Below are positions 18,546-27,300 of a DNA stretch of 64,000 bases, in pieces. A program made the translations under genes and the position numbers. Origin of the DNA: Nitrosomonadales bacterium (GTDB lineage: Bacteria; Pseudomonadota; Gammaproteobacteria; Burkholderiales; Gallionellaceae); NCBI GenBank assembly GCA_016199835.1, contig JACQFX010000026.1, positions 124,001 to 188,000 of the forward strand, written 5' to 3'. Each line of letters opens with the position of its first letter. Position 1 is the stretch's first letter. The notes beneath the pieces were generated by a model. That model was not told the DNA's origin, did no database searches, and worked only from the letters and a program-made list of their open reading frames with translations.

Positions 18546-18626
18546 CCGCCTCCCGAACGCGCGGCTTGTTCCCGGTGGATCTTGCCGCGCCCACTGGAGT
18601 TTGGTTTATCTTGGAAGTTGTTATCA

Positions 18627-20747
18627 ATGCAATCATTGAATCACCCGGCATTCTGTATTTTCCTGGCTTTGGCCTGGATAGGCAGCTCCGCCGCCCAGTC
18701 TTTCGAAGAAGAAGATATTGCTATGGCTTATGGCGATTTGGACACCATAAGCATCGCCACTGGCAGCAAGCAGTTGTTGCGCCGCGCCCCTTCGGTGGCG
18801 ACAGTGATTACCGCAGAAGAGATTAAAGCTATGGGCGCCAGGGATCTGGACGATGTAATGGAGTCCGTTCCCGGTGTTCACGTCACCCGCTCCGCCTCAT
18901 CCTCTTTTTCCATCTATACAATACGCGGCATCGGCAGCAACCAGACCACCAATCCGCAAGTGCTGATGCTGCAAAATGGCATTCAGTTCGGCTCCATGTA
19001 TCGTGGCGACCGGGGGCAGGCCATAGGTGCGCCGCTGCTGGAAAATATTGAGCGCATCGAAATCATCCGTGGCCCCGGCTCGGCGCTGTACGGCGCGGAC
19101 GCCTTCTCCGGCGTGATCAACATTATCACCAGGGATGCCGATGCCGCGCCCGGCACCAGGCTCGGCGCACGTGCAGGTTCGTTCAGTTCGCAGAACGTCT
19201 GGGTGCAGTACGGCAGCCAGCACGATGACTTCAATGTCGCAGCCTATCTGCAAGCCGGACGCAGCGACGGCGCCGGTCAGAACATTGCCGCCGATGCCGC
19301 CACCCGGGTCAACCGGGCATTCGGCGGCACATCCAGCTACGCCCCCGGCGCGCTGAGTACGGGTGACAAAGTTGTCGATGCACAACTCGATTTTGGCTAT
19401 GACAAGTGGCGGTTACGGGGCGGCTATAAGTGGCGCAGCGCAGGTACCGGTTCCGGTATTTCTTATGCGCTGGATCCGATAGGCAGGGAAAAAGCGGAAA
19501 GAATCAATGCCGACCTCTCATGGAACGATGCGCAGTTCACACAGAATTGGGGCCTGGGCGTTACCGGAAGCTATCTTCAATACACTGAAGACATGAGTTA
19601 CCAGATGTTTCCGCCGGGAACCGTTTTCCCGACCGGCACATTCACCGATGGCATGATGGGCATGCCGGGCCGCCGGGAACGGCAATTCCGGCTGGCTGGC
19701 AACGCCGATTACAACGGCTTCGCCGGTCATCGCATTCGCCTGGGCGCGGGCCACGAAGACCTGAATATGTACCAGATCAGGACGCTCAAGAACTTCCTGC
19801 TGAATGCTGCCGGCGTTCCGATTCCTGCCGGGCCTGTCATAGACTATGCTGCCATCCAGCCGCACCAGTTGCCGCACCGCCGCTTCAACGATTACGCCTA
19901 TGTTCAGGACGAATGGAATCTGGCTCGCGACTGGTCGCTGACTGCCGGCGTGCGCAACGACAATTTTTCAGATTTCGGCAGCAGCACCAACCCGCGTCTG
20001 GCCTTGGTGTGGGACGCGACTTATGATCTTACTGCCAAGCTGATGTACGGACAGGCCTTCCGCGCGCCCTCGTTCAATGAACAATACGGCGTTAACCCCA
20101 CGGCCGACGGCAACCCCAACATAAAACCGGAACGTATTAAAACGATGGAGACCGCCTTTTCCTGGCAGGCGCGCAAGGAACTCAAGCTCAATCTGAATCT
20201 GTTCCGCCATATCATGCGGGATACCATACGCCCGGTGGCCAAACCCGGCGGAGTCGGCGCACAGTTCACCAACACTGGCCAGTTGCACGGCAGCGGGACG
20301 GAAGTCGAAGCGGTGTGGGATGCCGGCCACACTGTGCGCGTGACCGCCAACCTCGCCTTGCAGAAAACGGTAGATGAAAGCACCAACACTGACGCCGGTT
20401 ACGCTCCGCACAAGCATGCATTTGCCAAGGCCGACTGGCGCATGGCCGGTAACTGGATGCTCAGCCCGCAGCTCGACTGGGTGGGCGACCGCCGCCGCGC
20501 CAAGGGCGATATCCGCCCTCAAGTGCCGGACTACACCACCGTTGACCTGACCTTGCACAACACGCAGGAAAAAGGCAAGCTGGACTTTACTGCCTCGGTG
20601 CACAATCTGTTCAACGCCGCTGCTCTGGAACCCACGCTGTACGTTGCACCGCCCGGCAACTTGCCAGCTTACCCGACTGCCGCCATCCCCGGCGATCTGC
20701 CGGTCGCGCCGCGTTCCGTGTGGTTGCAAGTGACGTACAAACCATAA
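18627..20747 (+). CDS. TonB-dependent outer membrane receptor 2
   Basis: 706 residues from ATG 18627 (MQSLNHPAFCIFLALAWIGS), chosen because it opens a clean signal peptide ending SSAAQ and has GGAAG upstream; the frame extends 45 bases further without a better site. TonB-box-like DTISIATG, plug motifs APSVATVITAEEIKAMGA, VESVPGVHV-like MESVPGVHV, and IEIIRGPGSALYGADAFSG, then a barrel. Paralogue of receptor 1, from which it is separated by the carbamoyltransferase. It is followed after 83 bases by a PCu(A)C copper chaperone gene with no clear terminator between. TonB receptor plus PCuAC is an arrangement known from copper-acquisition loci, which makes copper or a copper complex a plausible substrate. 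Confidence 0.92.
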   Translation: MQSLNHPAFCIFLALAWIGSSAAQSFEEEDIAMAYGDLDTISIATGSKQLLRRAPSVATVITAEEIKAMGARDLDDVMESVPGVHVTRSASSSFSIYTIRGIGSNQTTNPQVLMLQNGIQFGSMYRGDRGQAIGAPLLENIERIEIIRGPGSALYGADAFSGVINIITRDADAAPGTRLGARAGSFSSQNVWVQYGSQHDDFNVAAYLQAGRSDGAGQNIAADAATRVNRAFGGTSSYAPGALSTGDKVVDAQLDFGYDKWRLRGGYKWRSAGTGSGISYALDPIGREKAERINADLSWNDAQFTQNWGLGVTGSYLQYTEDMSYQMFPPGTVFPTGTFTDGMMGMPGRRERQFRLAGNADYNGFAGHRIRLGAGHEDLNMYQIRTLKNFLLNAAGVPIPAGPVIDYAAIQPHQLPHRRFNDYAYVQDEWNLARDWSLTAGVRNDNFSDFGSSTNPRLALVWDATYDLTAKLMYGQAFRAPSFNEQYGVNPTADGNPNIKPERIKTMETAFSWQARKELKLNLNLFRHIMRDTIRPVAKPGGVGAQFTNTGQLHGSGTEVEAVWDAGHTVRVTANLALQKTVDESTNTDAGYAPHKHAFAKADWRMAGNWMLSPQLDWVGDRRRAKGDIRPQVPDYTTVDLTLHNTQEKGKLDFTASVHNLFNAAALEPTLYVAPPGNLPAYPTAAIPGDLPVAPRSVWLQVTYKP

Positions 20748-20830
20748 GATACGATGACAACCCGCTGGTCACGCTTCCTGTCTTCTCCTATCATGGCGAC
20801 GTTTTCATAACATTATCAGGACAAAAAACT

Positions 20831-21316
20831 ATGCGTAGCTTGATCACATTTGCAGCAAGTATGCTGTTCACTGCGTCAGTCATGGCAGCCGATCCCGGCG
20901 TGAGCGTGGACGAAGCCTGGCTGCGCGCCACCATGCCGGGACAGGACAGCGGCTCCATGCAGTTCTCCGTCACCAGCAGGAAAGCCGCGAAGCTGGTGGC
21001 GATTTCCACTCCTGCCGCAGGCGCCGTCGAGATACACAGCATGGTGCATGAGGACGGAAAAATGAAAATGCGTGCTGTCGAATCTCTTGCGCTGCCCGCC
21101 GGCAAGCAGGTCAGCCTCAGGTCGAGCGGCAACCATGTCATGCTGCTGAACCTGAAGCATCCGCTCAAGGCCGGCGACAGCGTGCCGTTTACCCTGACCG
21201 TGCAATATGCGGACAACAGCAAGGCTACGGTGGAAGCCAAGGCCGAAGTCCGGCCCATGGGCGCGGGCCACGACATGAAAGGCATGGACGATATGAAGGG
21301 CATGCCCGGCATGTGA
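20831..21316 (+). CDS. PCu(A)C family periplasmic copper chaperone
   Basis: 161 residues from ATG 20831. Signal peptide to SVMAA (about residue 20), then the PCu(A)C domain. The Cu(I) motif H(M)X10MX21HXM is exact: His69, Met80, His102 and Met104. An extra C-terminal tail rich in His and Met (GHDMKGMDDMKGMPGM) would give a second, mobile copper site, as in longer PCuAC proteins. Family members deliver Cu(I) to cytochrome oxidase or other periplasmic targets and collect copper under limitation. It sits last in the TonB/carbamoyltransferase locus. The frame is open upstream of 20831, but only this start gives a signal peptide. Confidence 0.93.
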   Translation: MRSLITFAASMLFTASVMAADPGVSVDEAWLRATMPGQDSGSMQFSVTSRKAAKLVAISTPAAGAVEIHSMVHEDGKMKMRAVESLALPAGKQVSLRSSGNHVMLLNLKHPLKAGDSVPFTLTVQYADNSKATVEAKAEVRPMGAGHDMKGMDDMKGMPGM

Positions 21317-21401
21317 GCGAGCAAATCTTTCCGCGTTCGGCTATCATGGCGCCCGTTGGTTGAGATTTGTCTGTGTGAATTTGACTGGAAAGGTTGATGC
21401 A

Positions 21402-21575
21402 ATGGATTCCAAAATGGGTACTCTCGTGGTTTCGATTATCGCAGCCGTGGTTCTGTGGCTGATCGGCGGTTTTGTGTTTGGCAAGGCCATCGGCATGGCT
21501 TGCGTGATCATCGGTATTGCCATAGTCGGCCTGGCTGCAGGCAACGTCATGAATTCTCCGGCGCCGAACAAGTAA
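21402..21575 (+). CDS. Small membrane protein, 57 residues
   Basis: Short protein from ATG 21402 (MDSKMGTLVVS) with GGAAAGG as Shine-Dalgarno 8 bases upstream. Two hydrophobic segments, about residues 7-27 and 31-47, are joined by GKAIGM; the tail MNSPAPNK is polar. The glycine-rich helices could pack tightly or oligomerise. I do not recognise a family. It follows the copper chaperone by 85 bases on the same strand and is followed by a strong hairpin terminator, so it may be the last gene of the locus or a separate transcript. The clear ribosome-binding site and helix pattern support that it is a real gene. Confidence 0.6.
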   Translation: MDSKMGTLVVSIIAAVVLWLIGGFVFGKAIGMACVIIGIAIVGLAAGNVMNSPAPNK

Positions 21576-21624
21576 TCAGGCGCAGATCACAGCAGTAACT
21601 GACGGCACGAGGCATGTGCCAGAA

Positions 21625-21667
21625 CGAACGGTGCAGCCATGGGAAACCTGGCTGCACTGTTCGTTTT
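21625..21667 (+). terminator. Rho-independent terminator ending the TonB/PCuAC locus
   Basis: Long inverted repeat: arms of 15 bases (21625-21639 and 21649-21663) with one G-T pair, a loop containing GGGAAAC, then TTTT. It stands between the small membrane protein and the convergent response-regulator gene. Confidence 0.75.
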
Positions 21668-21692
21668 CGATGAGGCGCGGAGACCCGGCCTG

Positions 21693-22877
21693 TTACTGTG
21701 GCGGCATCGTGTCCAATACGTGTTTTATTTTGGCGAGCAGCGTGTTGCGATCAAAAGGTTTCACCACGAAATCGCTTGCGCCGGCCTTGATACAGTCACG
21801 CACCACTTGTGCCTCGCTGTTGCCGGTGATCATGATCACCGGAGTTTTGGCGAACTGGTTTACCCTTTTCAGGCGGCGCGTGGCTTCCATCCCGTCCATA
21901 TCGGGCATCAGAACATCCATGAGGATGACGGCCGGTTGTGTTTTGCGCAACACCCCCAGTGCTTGCACTCCGTTGTTGGCAAAAATCAGGTGGTAGTTTT
22001 CTGCTTCCAGCAACCGGGAAATTATTTTGCGCTGGAATTCATCGTCGTCCACCACCAGTATGATGGGGCGGACGCGCTCCGCCATGGCGCTCAGGGTGTG
22101 CGCTGATTCCATGCGCGAGGCGCTTTCCTGGCTTACATCCTGTGCCCATTGTTTGAGCGGCTCGGCAGATTTTGCGGCGGCCATGAAATGCTGATGTACC
22201 TCTTCATGCTTGAAGCGGCTGATCTCGTCTTGCAGCGCATTCGGAATTTTTGCCGATGTCGCGCTGGGTTCAACTTCAGCGACAAGTCGTCGCGACAAGC
22301 CGTCCAGTGCCGTTCCGATCCCTTGCTCGGCCTGTTCCATGGCACGGTTGGCCGCCGCAATATGGCCGTCGCCCTGTGCCATCCGCTGCGCTAAAGTGCC
22401 TTCCAGTTCCGCCAGATGGCGTGCCTGCGCGGCGAGCGCAGTTGCCGATGGCGCATCGCTCTTGAATGCGGCCAACTCGCGCAGCGCATAATGTACGGAC
22501 ATGAGCAGCCGCGAAGAGTCGTAAGTCATCGGCCAGAACAGGACATAGTCGTCGAAATAATCCTTCATGCACAATTCGTAAATCCGCTTCACCTCATCCT
22601 TGTTGCAAAGGATGATGGTGCGATGGGGATGTACGTGCACTGCCTGGCTCAGGCGATACAGTCCCAGATAATAGCGTTCCGACTTTTCCAGTTCATTGAA
22701 CGCGAGAACCAGTACGTCGGGTCGGCAGTGATCGAAATCTGTTACCGCGTGGGACGGGGTGGTTGACAGGGTAATGTGGTCGAATTCCGCATTCAGTAAA
22801 TTCTTTACCAGCTCGGCATCGGTGACGCTGTCTGTAGCGATCAGGATTTTTGTAGCAGGCGTGTCAGGGGCATCCAT
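21693..22877 (-). CDS. Response regulator with pseudo-receiver, coiled-coil linker and C-terminal receiver
   Basis: 394 residues from ATG 22877 (MDAPDTPATKILIATDS). Residues 10-135 look like a receiver fold, but the phosphoacceptor region reads VLVLAFNEL, without the usual Asp, so it is a pseudo-receiver. A helical region with DpnA-like or chemotaxis-like heptads follows (about 150-265). The C-terminal receiver (about 275-390) is canonical: ILVVDDDEFQRK, phosphoacceptor Asp in VILMDVLMPDMDG, Thr in VIMITGNSE and Lys in FVVKPFD. No DNA-binding or enzymatic output domain. Neighbours on the same strand are a REC-EAL protein and a giant hybrid kinase, so it probably takes part in that phosphorelay. 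An in-frame extension upstream of 22877 reads through EAL-relic sequence and is not part of the gene. Confidence 0.85.
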   Translation of the reverse strand: MDAPDTPATKILIATDSVTDAELVKNLLNAEFDHITLSTTPSHAVTDFDHCRPDVLVLAFNELEKSERYYLGLYRLSQAVHVHPHRTIILCNKDEVKRIYELCMKDYFDDYVLFWPMTYDSSRLLMSVHYALRELAAFKSDAPSATALAAQARHLAELEGTLAQRMAQGDGHIAAANRAMEQAEQGIGTALDGLSRRLVAEVEPSATSAKIPNALQDEISRFKHEEVHQHFMAAAKSAEPLKQWAQDVSQESASRMESAHTLSAMAERVRPIILVVDDDEFQRKIISRLLEAENYHLIFANNGVQALGVLRKTQPAVILMDVLMPDMDGMEATRRLKRVNQFAKTPVIMITGNSEAQVVRDCIKAGASDFVVKPFDRNTLLAKIKHVLDTMPPQ

Positions 22878-22879
22878 AA

Positions 22880-23122
22880 TGTTCGGTCTTGTTTTTTTAT
22901 GAACTGAGCAAAGAGATTCTTCCAGCAGCCGTGCGCTTCCGCGACACCGGTGAATTTCTCGGAGAGCATTATGCCATCGTGCGGATGAGCCCGGCGCCCC
23001 AACGTTTCGACACCTGGCGCCCCAACGTTTCGACACCTATCGCTGCGCCGGTGGCGTGCCGGTAATGATTGGTCGGATTGCAGCCAGCTTGTCAGGCGCA
23101 ACGGGTTTGTGCAGGCGGCCCA
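22880..23122 (-). pseudogene. Relic of a duplicated REC-EAL gene
   Basis: Directly after the stop of the REC-EAL gene, the minus strand encodes two broken pieces of a paralogue. The piece MGRLHKPVAPDKLAAI matches the receiver end LGRISKPVTQESLAAI of the intact neighbour. The piece GVETLGRRAHPHDGIMLSEK, running on to FTGVAEAHG, matches the EAL start GMETLVRWNHPDDGMVFPSQ, running on to FIGVAETHG. The two pieces lie in different frames with about 35 residues missing between them, and the EAL motif itself is duplicated by a 23-base tandem repeat. The rest of the EAL domain is gone. Most likely a tandem gene duplication that decayed. Confidence 0.75.
22993..23038. repeat. Perfect 23-base tandem duplication within the EAL relic
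   Basis: Two identical 23-base units, 22993-23015 and 23016-23038, with no spacer. Each encodes, on the minus strand, the GVETLGR segment of an EAL motif. Looks like a replication-slippage duplication in a decayed gene; 23 is not a multiple of three, so it shifts the frame. Confidence 0.9.
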
Positions 23123-24325
23123 TCAGCGGTAATTGTTATTCACTCTTAGTAACCACTCGTCCCTCCAGGCGGGCAGGTCGGCTGCAAGCATGGGCTTTGC
23201 AATGAAATGGCCTTGGGCGAAATCACATCTCGTGCGACGCAACAGCTCCCAGTCGTCCAGACTATCCACCCCCATGGCTACGACTTCCATGCCAAGCTCC
23301 CGTGCCGTGATCATGCTGCTGTCGTATTTTGTTCGCAATGCGGGATCCGCACTGGCGCCATGCACAATGCTGCGATCTATCTTTATTTCGTCAAACGGAA
23401 TATCGCGCAATTGGGGTAAGGATGAGCGACCGGTGCCAAAGTTGTCCAGAGCAAGGCGGAAACGTTTCAGCCTCAGGCGGGTCAGCGTTTCCAGCGGTGC
23501 ACGTAGTTCCTTTTGCAACAGACGTTTTTCTTTCATTTCCAGCATGACCTGGCCTGGCGGTACGCCGGCCTTTGTCGCCAATTGGGCGGCGGTATCCGCA
23601 AAATCCGGCGATGCCAGATTGTCCATGGAAACATTGACGGTCAGTTGCAGTGACAGCCCCGATTTTTGCCAGGAATGGGCTTGGGCCAGCGCTTTGGTTA
23701 ATACTTCAGCCGTCAGGTCATCAATCAATCCGTGGGTTTCCGCTACCCCTATGAACTGCGATGGGAACACCATGCCGTCATCCGGATGATTCCAGCGTAC
23801 CAGCGTTTCCATACCCGTCACCTGGCCGGTGGCGACTTCCACCTTGGGCTGATAATAGTTGAGCAATTCGTGGTTGGCGATGGCAGCGCTCACCTCGGCG
23901 GCGCCATAACTTTTTGAACCACCCTGCACGGGCACATCCCATTTGTCCAATATCGCCGCCAACGATTCCTGCGTGACGGGTTTGCTTATCCTGCCCAGTA
24001 GAGGAACCTTGTGCTCCTGTATCATCTTTTGGGCGGTCTGCAACACACGCTGATCTTCTCCGCTCACCAGAATGATGCTACCCGCGTAATGGCGTTCGGC
24101 CAGCTTATGCATGAACTCTGCCCCATCCATCCCGGGCATATTCAGGTCCAGCAGAATCAACGTCGGCGCGCTATCGACATGATCCACCAGTTGCAGTGCG
24201 GCATGGCCGTTCTCGCATGCGGCGACCGAGGTAAAACCCAGATTCCCCAATATGCGGCTGAGCAATCTGAGCATGAATATATCATCGTCGAGCACCAGTA
24301 TTCTGGCGGCATATTTCTTCAGCAT
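23123..24325 (-). CDS. Response regulator with degenerate EAL domain (RocR-like architecture)
   Basis: 400 residues. Receiver domain (1-125) with LVLDDD, phosphoacceptor Asp60 in LILLDLNMPGMDG and Lys in GRISKPV. EAL domain (about 145-390): Glu173 of METLVRW, Asn231 of NVSMDN, Glu263, Asp294 and Lys315 of IKIDRS are kept, but the DD pair reads DN (Asn295) and the AEGVE motif reads AMGVD, replacing the Glu proposed as general base in RocR by Met351. Phosphodiesterase activity is therefore doubtful; the domain may bind c-di-GMP or act by protein contact. Lies just downstream of the giant hybrid kinase gene on the same strand, a probable partner. A decayed copy follows it. Confidence 0.9.
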   Translation of the reverse strand: MLKKYAARILVLDDDIFMLRLLSRILGNLGFTSVAACENGHAALQLVDHVDSAPTLILLDLNMPGMDGAEFMHKLAERHYAGSIILVSGEDQRVLQTAQKMIQEHKVPLLGRISKPVTQESLAAILDKWDVPVQGGSKSYGAAEVSAAIANHELLNYYQPKVEVATGQVTGMETLVRWNHPDDGMVFPSQFIGVAETHGLIDDLTAEVLTKALAQAHSWQKSGLSLQLTVNVSMDNLASPDFADTAAQLATKAGVPPGQVMLEMKEKRLLQKELRAPLETLTRLRLKRFRLALDNFGTGRSSLPQLRDIPFDEIKIDRSIVHGASADPALRTKYDSSMITARELGMEVVAMGVDSLDDWELLRRTRCDFAQGHFIAKPMLAADLPAWRDEWLLRVNNNYR

Positions 24326-24375
24326 GGTCTTCTCCCAAGGTTTCCTGCGTTACCATGAGTGCGCGAGTGAGGAGG

Positions 24376-27300
24376 CTATAACGAATCCAGATGGTTGTCC
24401 ACGGAGGTCAGTTCGGCTTCAAACCGGGGCAATAACGCAGTTAACGCATTGCCATCATTTTCCTTGCCCGCTTTTTCAATTGCGGCGCACAACTCGCCCA
24501 GAGTTAGCGCACCCACCGAGCGAGCGGATGACTTGAGCTTGTGCGCCAATGCACCTGCCATCGTTGTTTGCCCCGACGCGCAAGCGGTGCGCAACTCCGC
24601 TGCGATGCTATTGGCACTGATGCGGAAATCATGCAGGAACTCGCGCACGATCGCTTCGTCGTCGCCGACCAGCGCCTTGAGCACATTCACATCAACGGGT
24701 ATGGGTATCGTCTGGGCCATCGGTTCAGCCTTGGGGGCTGGCGGTCGCCCGGCGGGCAACCATTTCTTCAGCATGTCGCGCAGGTTGTTCAATTGAACCG
24801 GCTTGCTCAGATAATCGTCCATGCCGATGGAGCGGCAATGTGCGGCCTCGTCTTTGAGGGCATTGGCGGTGAACGCGATAATGGGTATGCGGGACTTGCC
24901 GCCCTCCGCAGCGCGTATGGCAGAGGTCAGTTCGTAGCCATCCATCTCGGGCATGTGCAGGTCTGTGAGCAGGATGCTGTAATCGCCGCTTTGCCAGCGT
25001 TCCAGCGCTTCCCGGCCATTGCTGGATATCTCCGCAGTTTGCCCGAGCAGGGCGAGTTGTTTCAATATGACTTTCTGGTTGATCTCGTTGTCCTCGGCAA
25101 TAAGGATTAATTGGCCCCGGCGGCGCGCCTCATCGTGCGACAACTGCGAAGATGCCATATTGACGCCTTGCAGCAGGGCAAAGCGGGAGCTTTCGCTGAT
25201 CCGCCCCGAGGCGGTGGACACCGCTTCCAGGAAGGCGCTACGGTGCATAACGTTTGCATCCAGGTCTACGAACCCGTTAGCCCGCACACGGCAGCGTCGG
25301 CGTTGCCCACGCCCGATGGCGACTAAACACACATCCTTTCCGTTATAAGCGGTAGCCCGTAGTTCATCCGGCAGCGACGCAATGCTTGCGGTATCCACCA
25401 CTACCACACACAGGCCGGGCGGCTGGTTTTGCAGCCATTGCCTAGCCTTTTCATTATCCTGGGCACGCGCGACTTTTGCCCCGCCGTGCGCGAGGTAGGC
25501 AGCCATGTCATCGGCCAGATTGTTTGAATCTCCTACCACCAGGCAGGACAGCCCGGAAACTGGAGATGGGTTCTTGTCGGCATTGCTCCTTGCATCGGGC
25601 AAGGCAAAAGGCAAACGCACCCGGAATGTGGAACCTTCGCCCACTTTGCTCTGTACCGAGATTTCGCCTCCCATGACATTTACAAGATGGCGGCTGATGG
25701 CCAGCCCCAGTCCCGTGCCCCCGAAAGTCCTCGTGGTGGAAACATCGGCTTGCGTGAACGGGGTGAAGAGCCGCGACTGGGTTGCCGGGTCTATGCCGAT
25801 ACCGTTGTCGCTTACCTGGAATTCCAGGGTTGCCGCGTCTGTCGCCGCAATACTCCTGTCCGGCATGGCGCGCACTGACACGCATGCCGGCCGGCCTTGC
25901 CCGCTGGAGAATTTGATGGCGTTATTCACCAGATTGATCAGTATTTGGCGCAGCCTGCCGGGATCGCCCATAACTTTTTCGGGGATATCCGGGTCGGCGT
26001 ACATGGTCAACTCCACTTCCTTTTTCGCGGCCATGTGATCCAGCGTTTCGCATACCCCCTCCAATACGGCAGCGATGTTCAGCGTGGTATTTTCAATCTG
26101 GAGCTTGCCAGCCTCTATCTTGGAAAAATCGAGTATGTCGTCTATGACGGCGAGCAGGGCGAACGCCGAGTCGTGGATGATGCTGGTCATTTCCATCTGC
26201 TGACTGGTAAGGCTGCTCTGTTGCAGCACATCTATCATGCCGATGACGCCATTCATGGGGGTGCGTATCTCGTGGCTCATGGCGGCGAGGAAGTCTGATT
26301 TTGCGCGGCTGGCCTGTTCCGCGTTATGCCGCGCCTGTTCCAGGTCGGCCATGATGTGCATGCGTTCGCGGATGTCGCGCAGGATGCCGGTGAAATAGTG
26401 TTTCTCCTGCACGAAGTATTCGCTGACTGAAAGTTCCAGCGCGATATGCTCGCCGTTTTTATGCAATCCCGTCACGCTGCGGTCGACGCCGACGACGCGG
26501 GGTTGCCCGGTGCTAAGGCGGTGCTCCAGATAACTGTCGTGGCTGGAATGGTCTGGTTCGGGCATGAGCATGGAGACATTCTTCCCGATCACCTCGTCCT
26601 GGGTGTAGCCGAATATTTTTTCCACTGCCGGATTGGCGGAACGGATGATGCCCTTATCATCTATGGTGATGACGCAATCCAGCATGGTGTTGACCACGGA
26701 GCGTATCTCTTCTTCTCTGCGCGCCAGGTCGGCATTGGTCTGCGCCAATTCGGCGGTGCGCAGACCCACCTTGTTTTCCAGTTCTTCGTTGAGCCGGTAT
26801 ATCGCCTCCTGCACCCGCTTGAACTCGGTGACATCTTCCTTGATGGCCAGGTAGTGGGTCACTTTGCCGTCGGCCTGGCGCACTGGCGAGATCAGCACTG
26901 CCTCGGTGTATTCGCTGCCATCCTTGCGCTTGTTGATGAACTCGCCTTTCCATACTTCGCCGCGCGTGAGGTGCTCCCACATATCATCATAGGTTTCCCT
27001 GGGCGTCTTGCCTGAATGCAGGATTTTCGGGTTCTGTCCGAGAGCCTCGGCAGGTCTGTAGCCGGTCGCCTTGAAAAAAGCTGCGTTGGCGTATTCGATG
27101 TTTGCTTCCAGATCGGTGATGACGATAGAGCTGGGGCTCTGTTCCACTGCCTGCGACAGCTTGCGCAGAGCCTCTTCCGCCTTTCTGCGTTCGGTGATGT
27201 CGCGCGCGATGCCCAGCACGCCGATCAGTTTGCCTCCGGCATCGCGCATCGGCGTCTTGATGGTTTCCAGCAGTGCGCGGTGGCCGTCGTCGGCGAAGGT

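Noticed and set aside
22878-23036. N-terminal extension of the response regulator at 21693-22877
   Set aside because: The extra 53 codons read through the out-of-frame EAL relic and its tandem repeat; the MDAPDT start fits a receiver-like fold.
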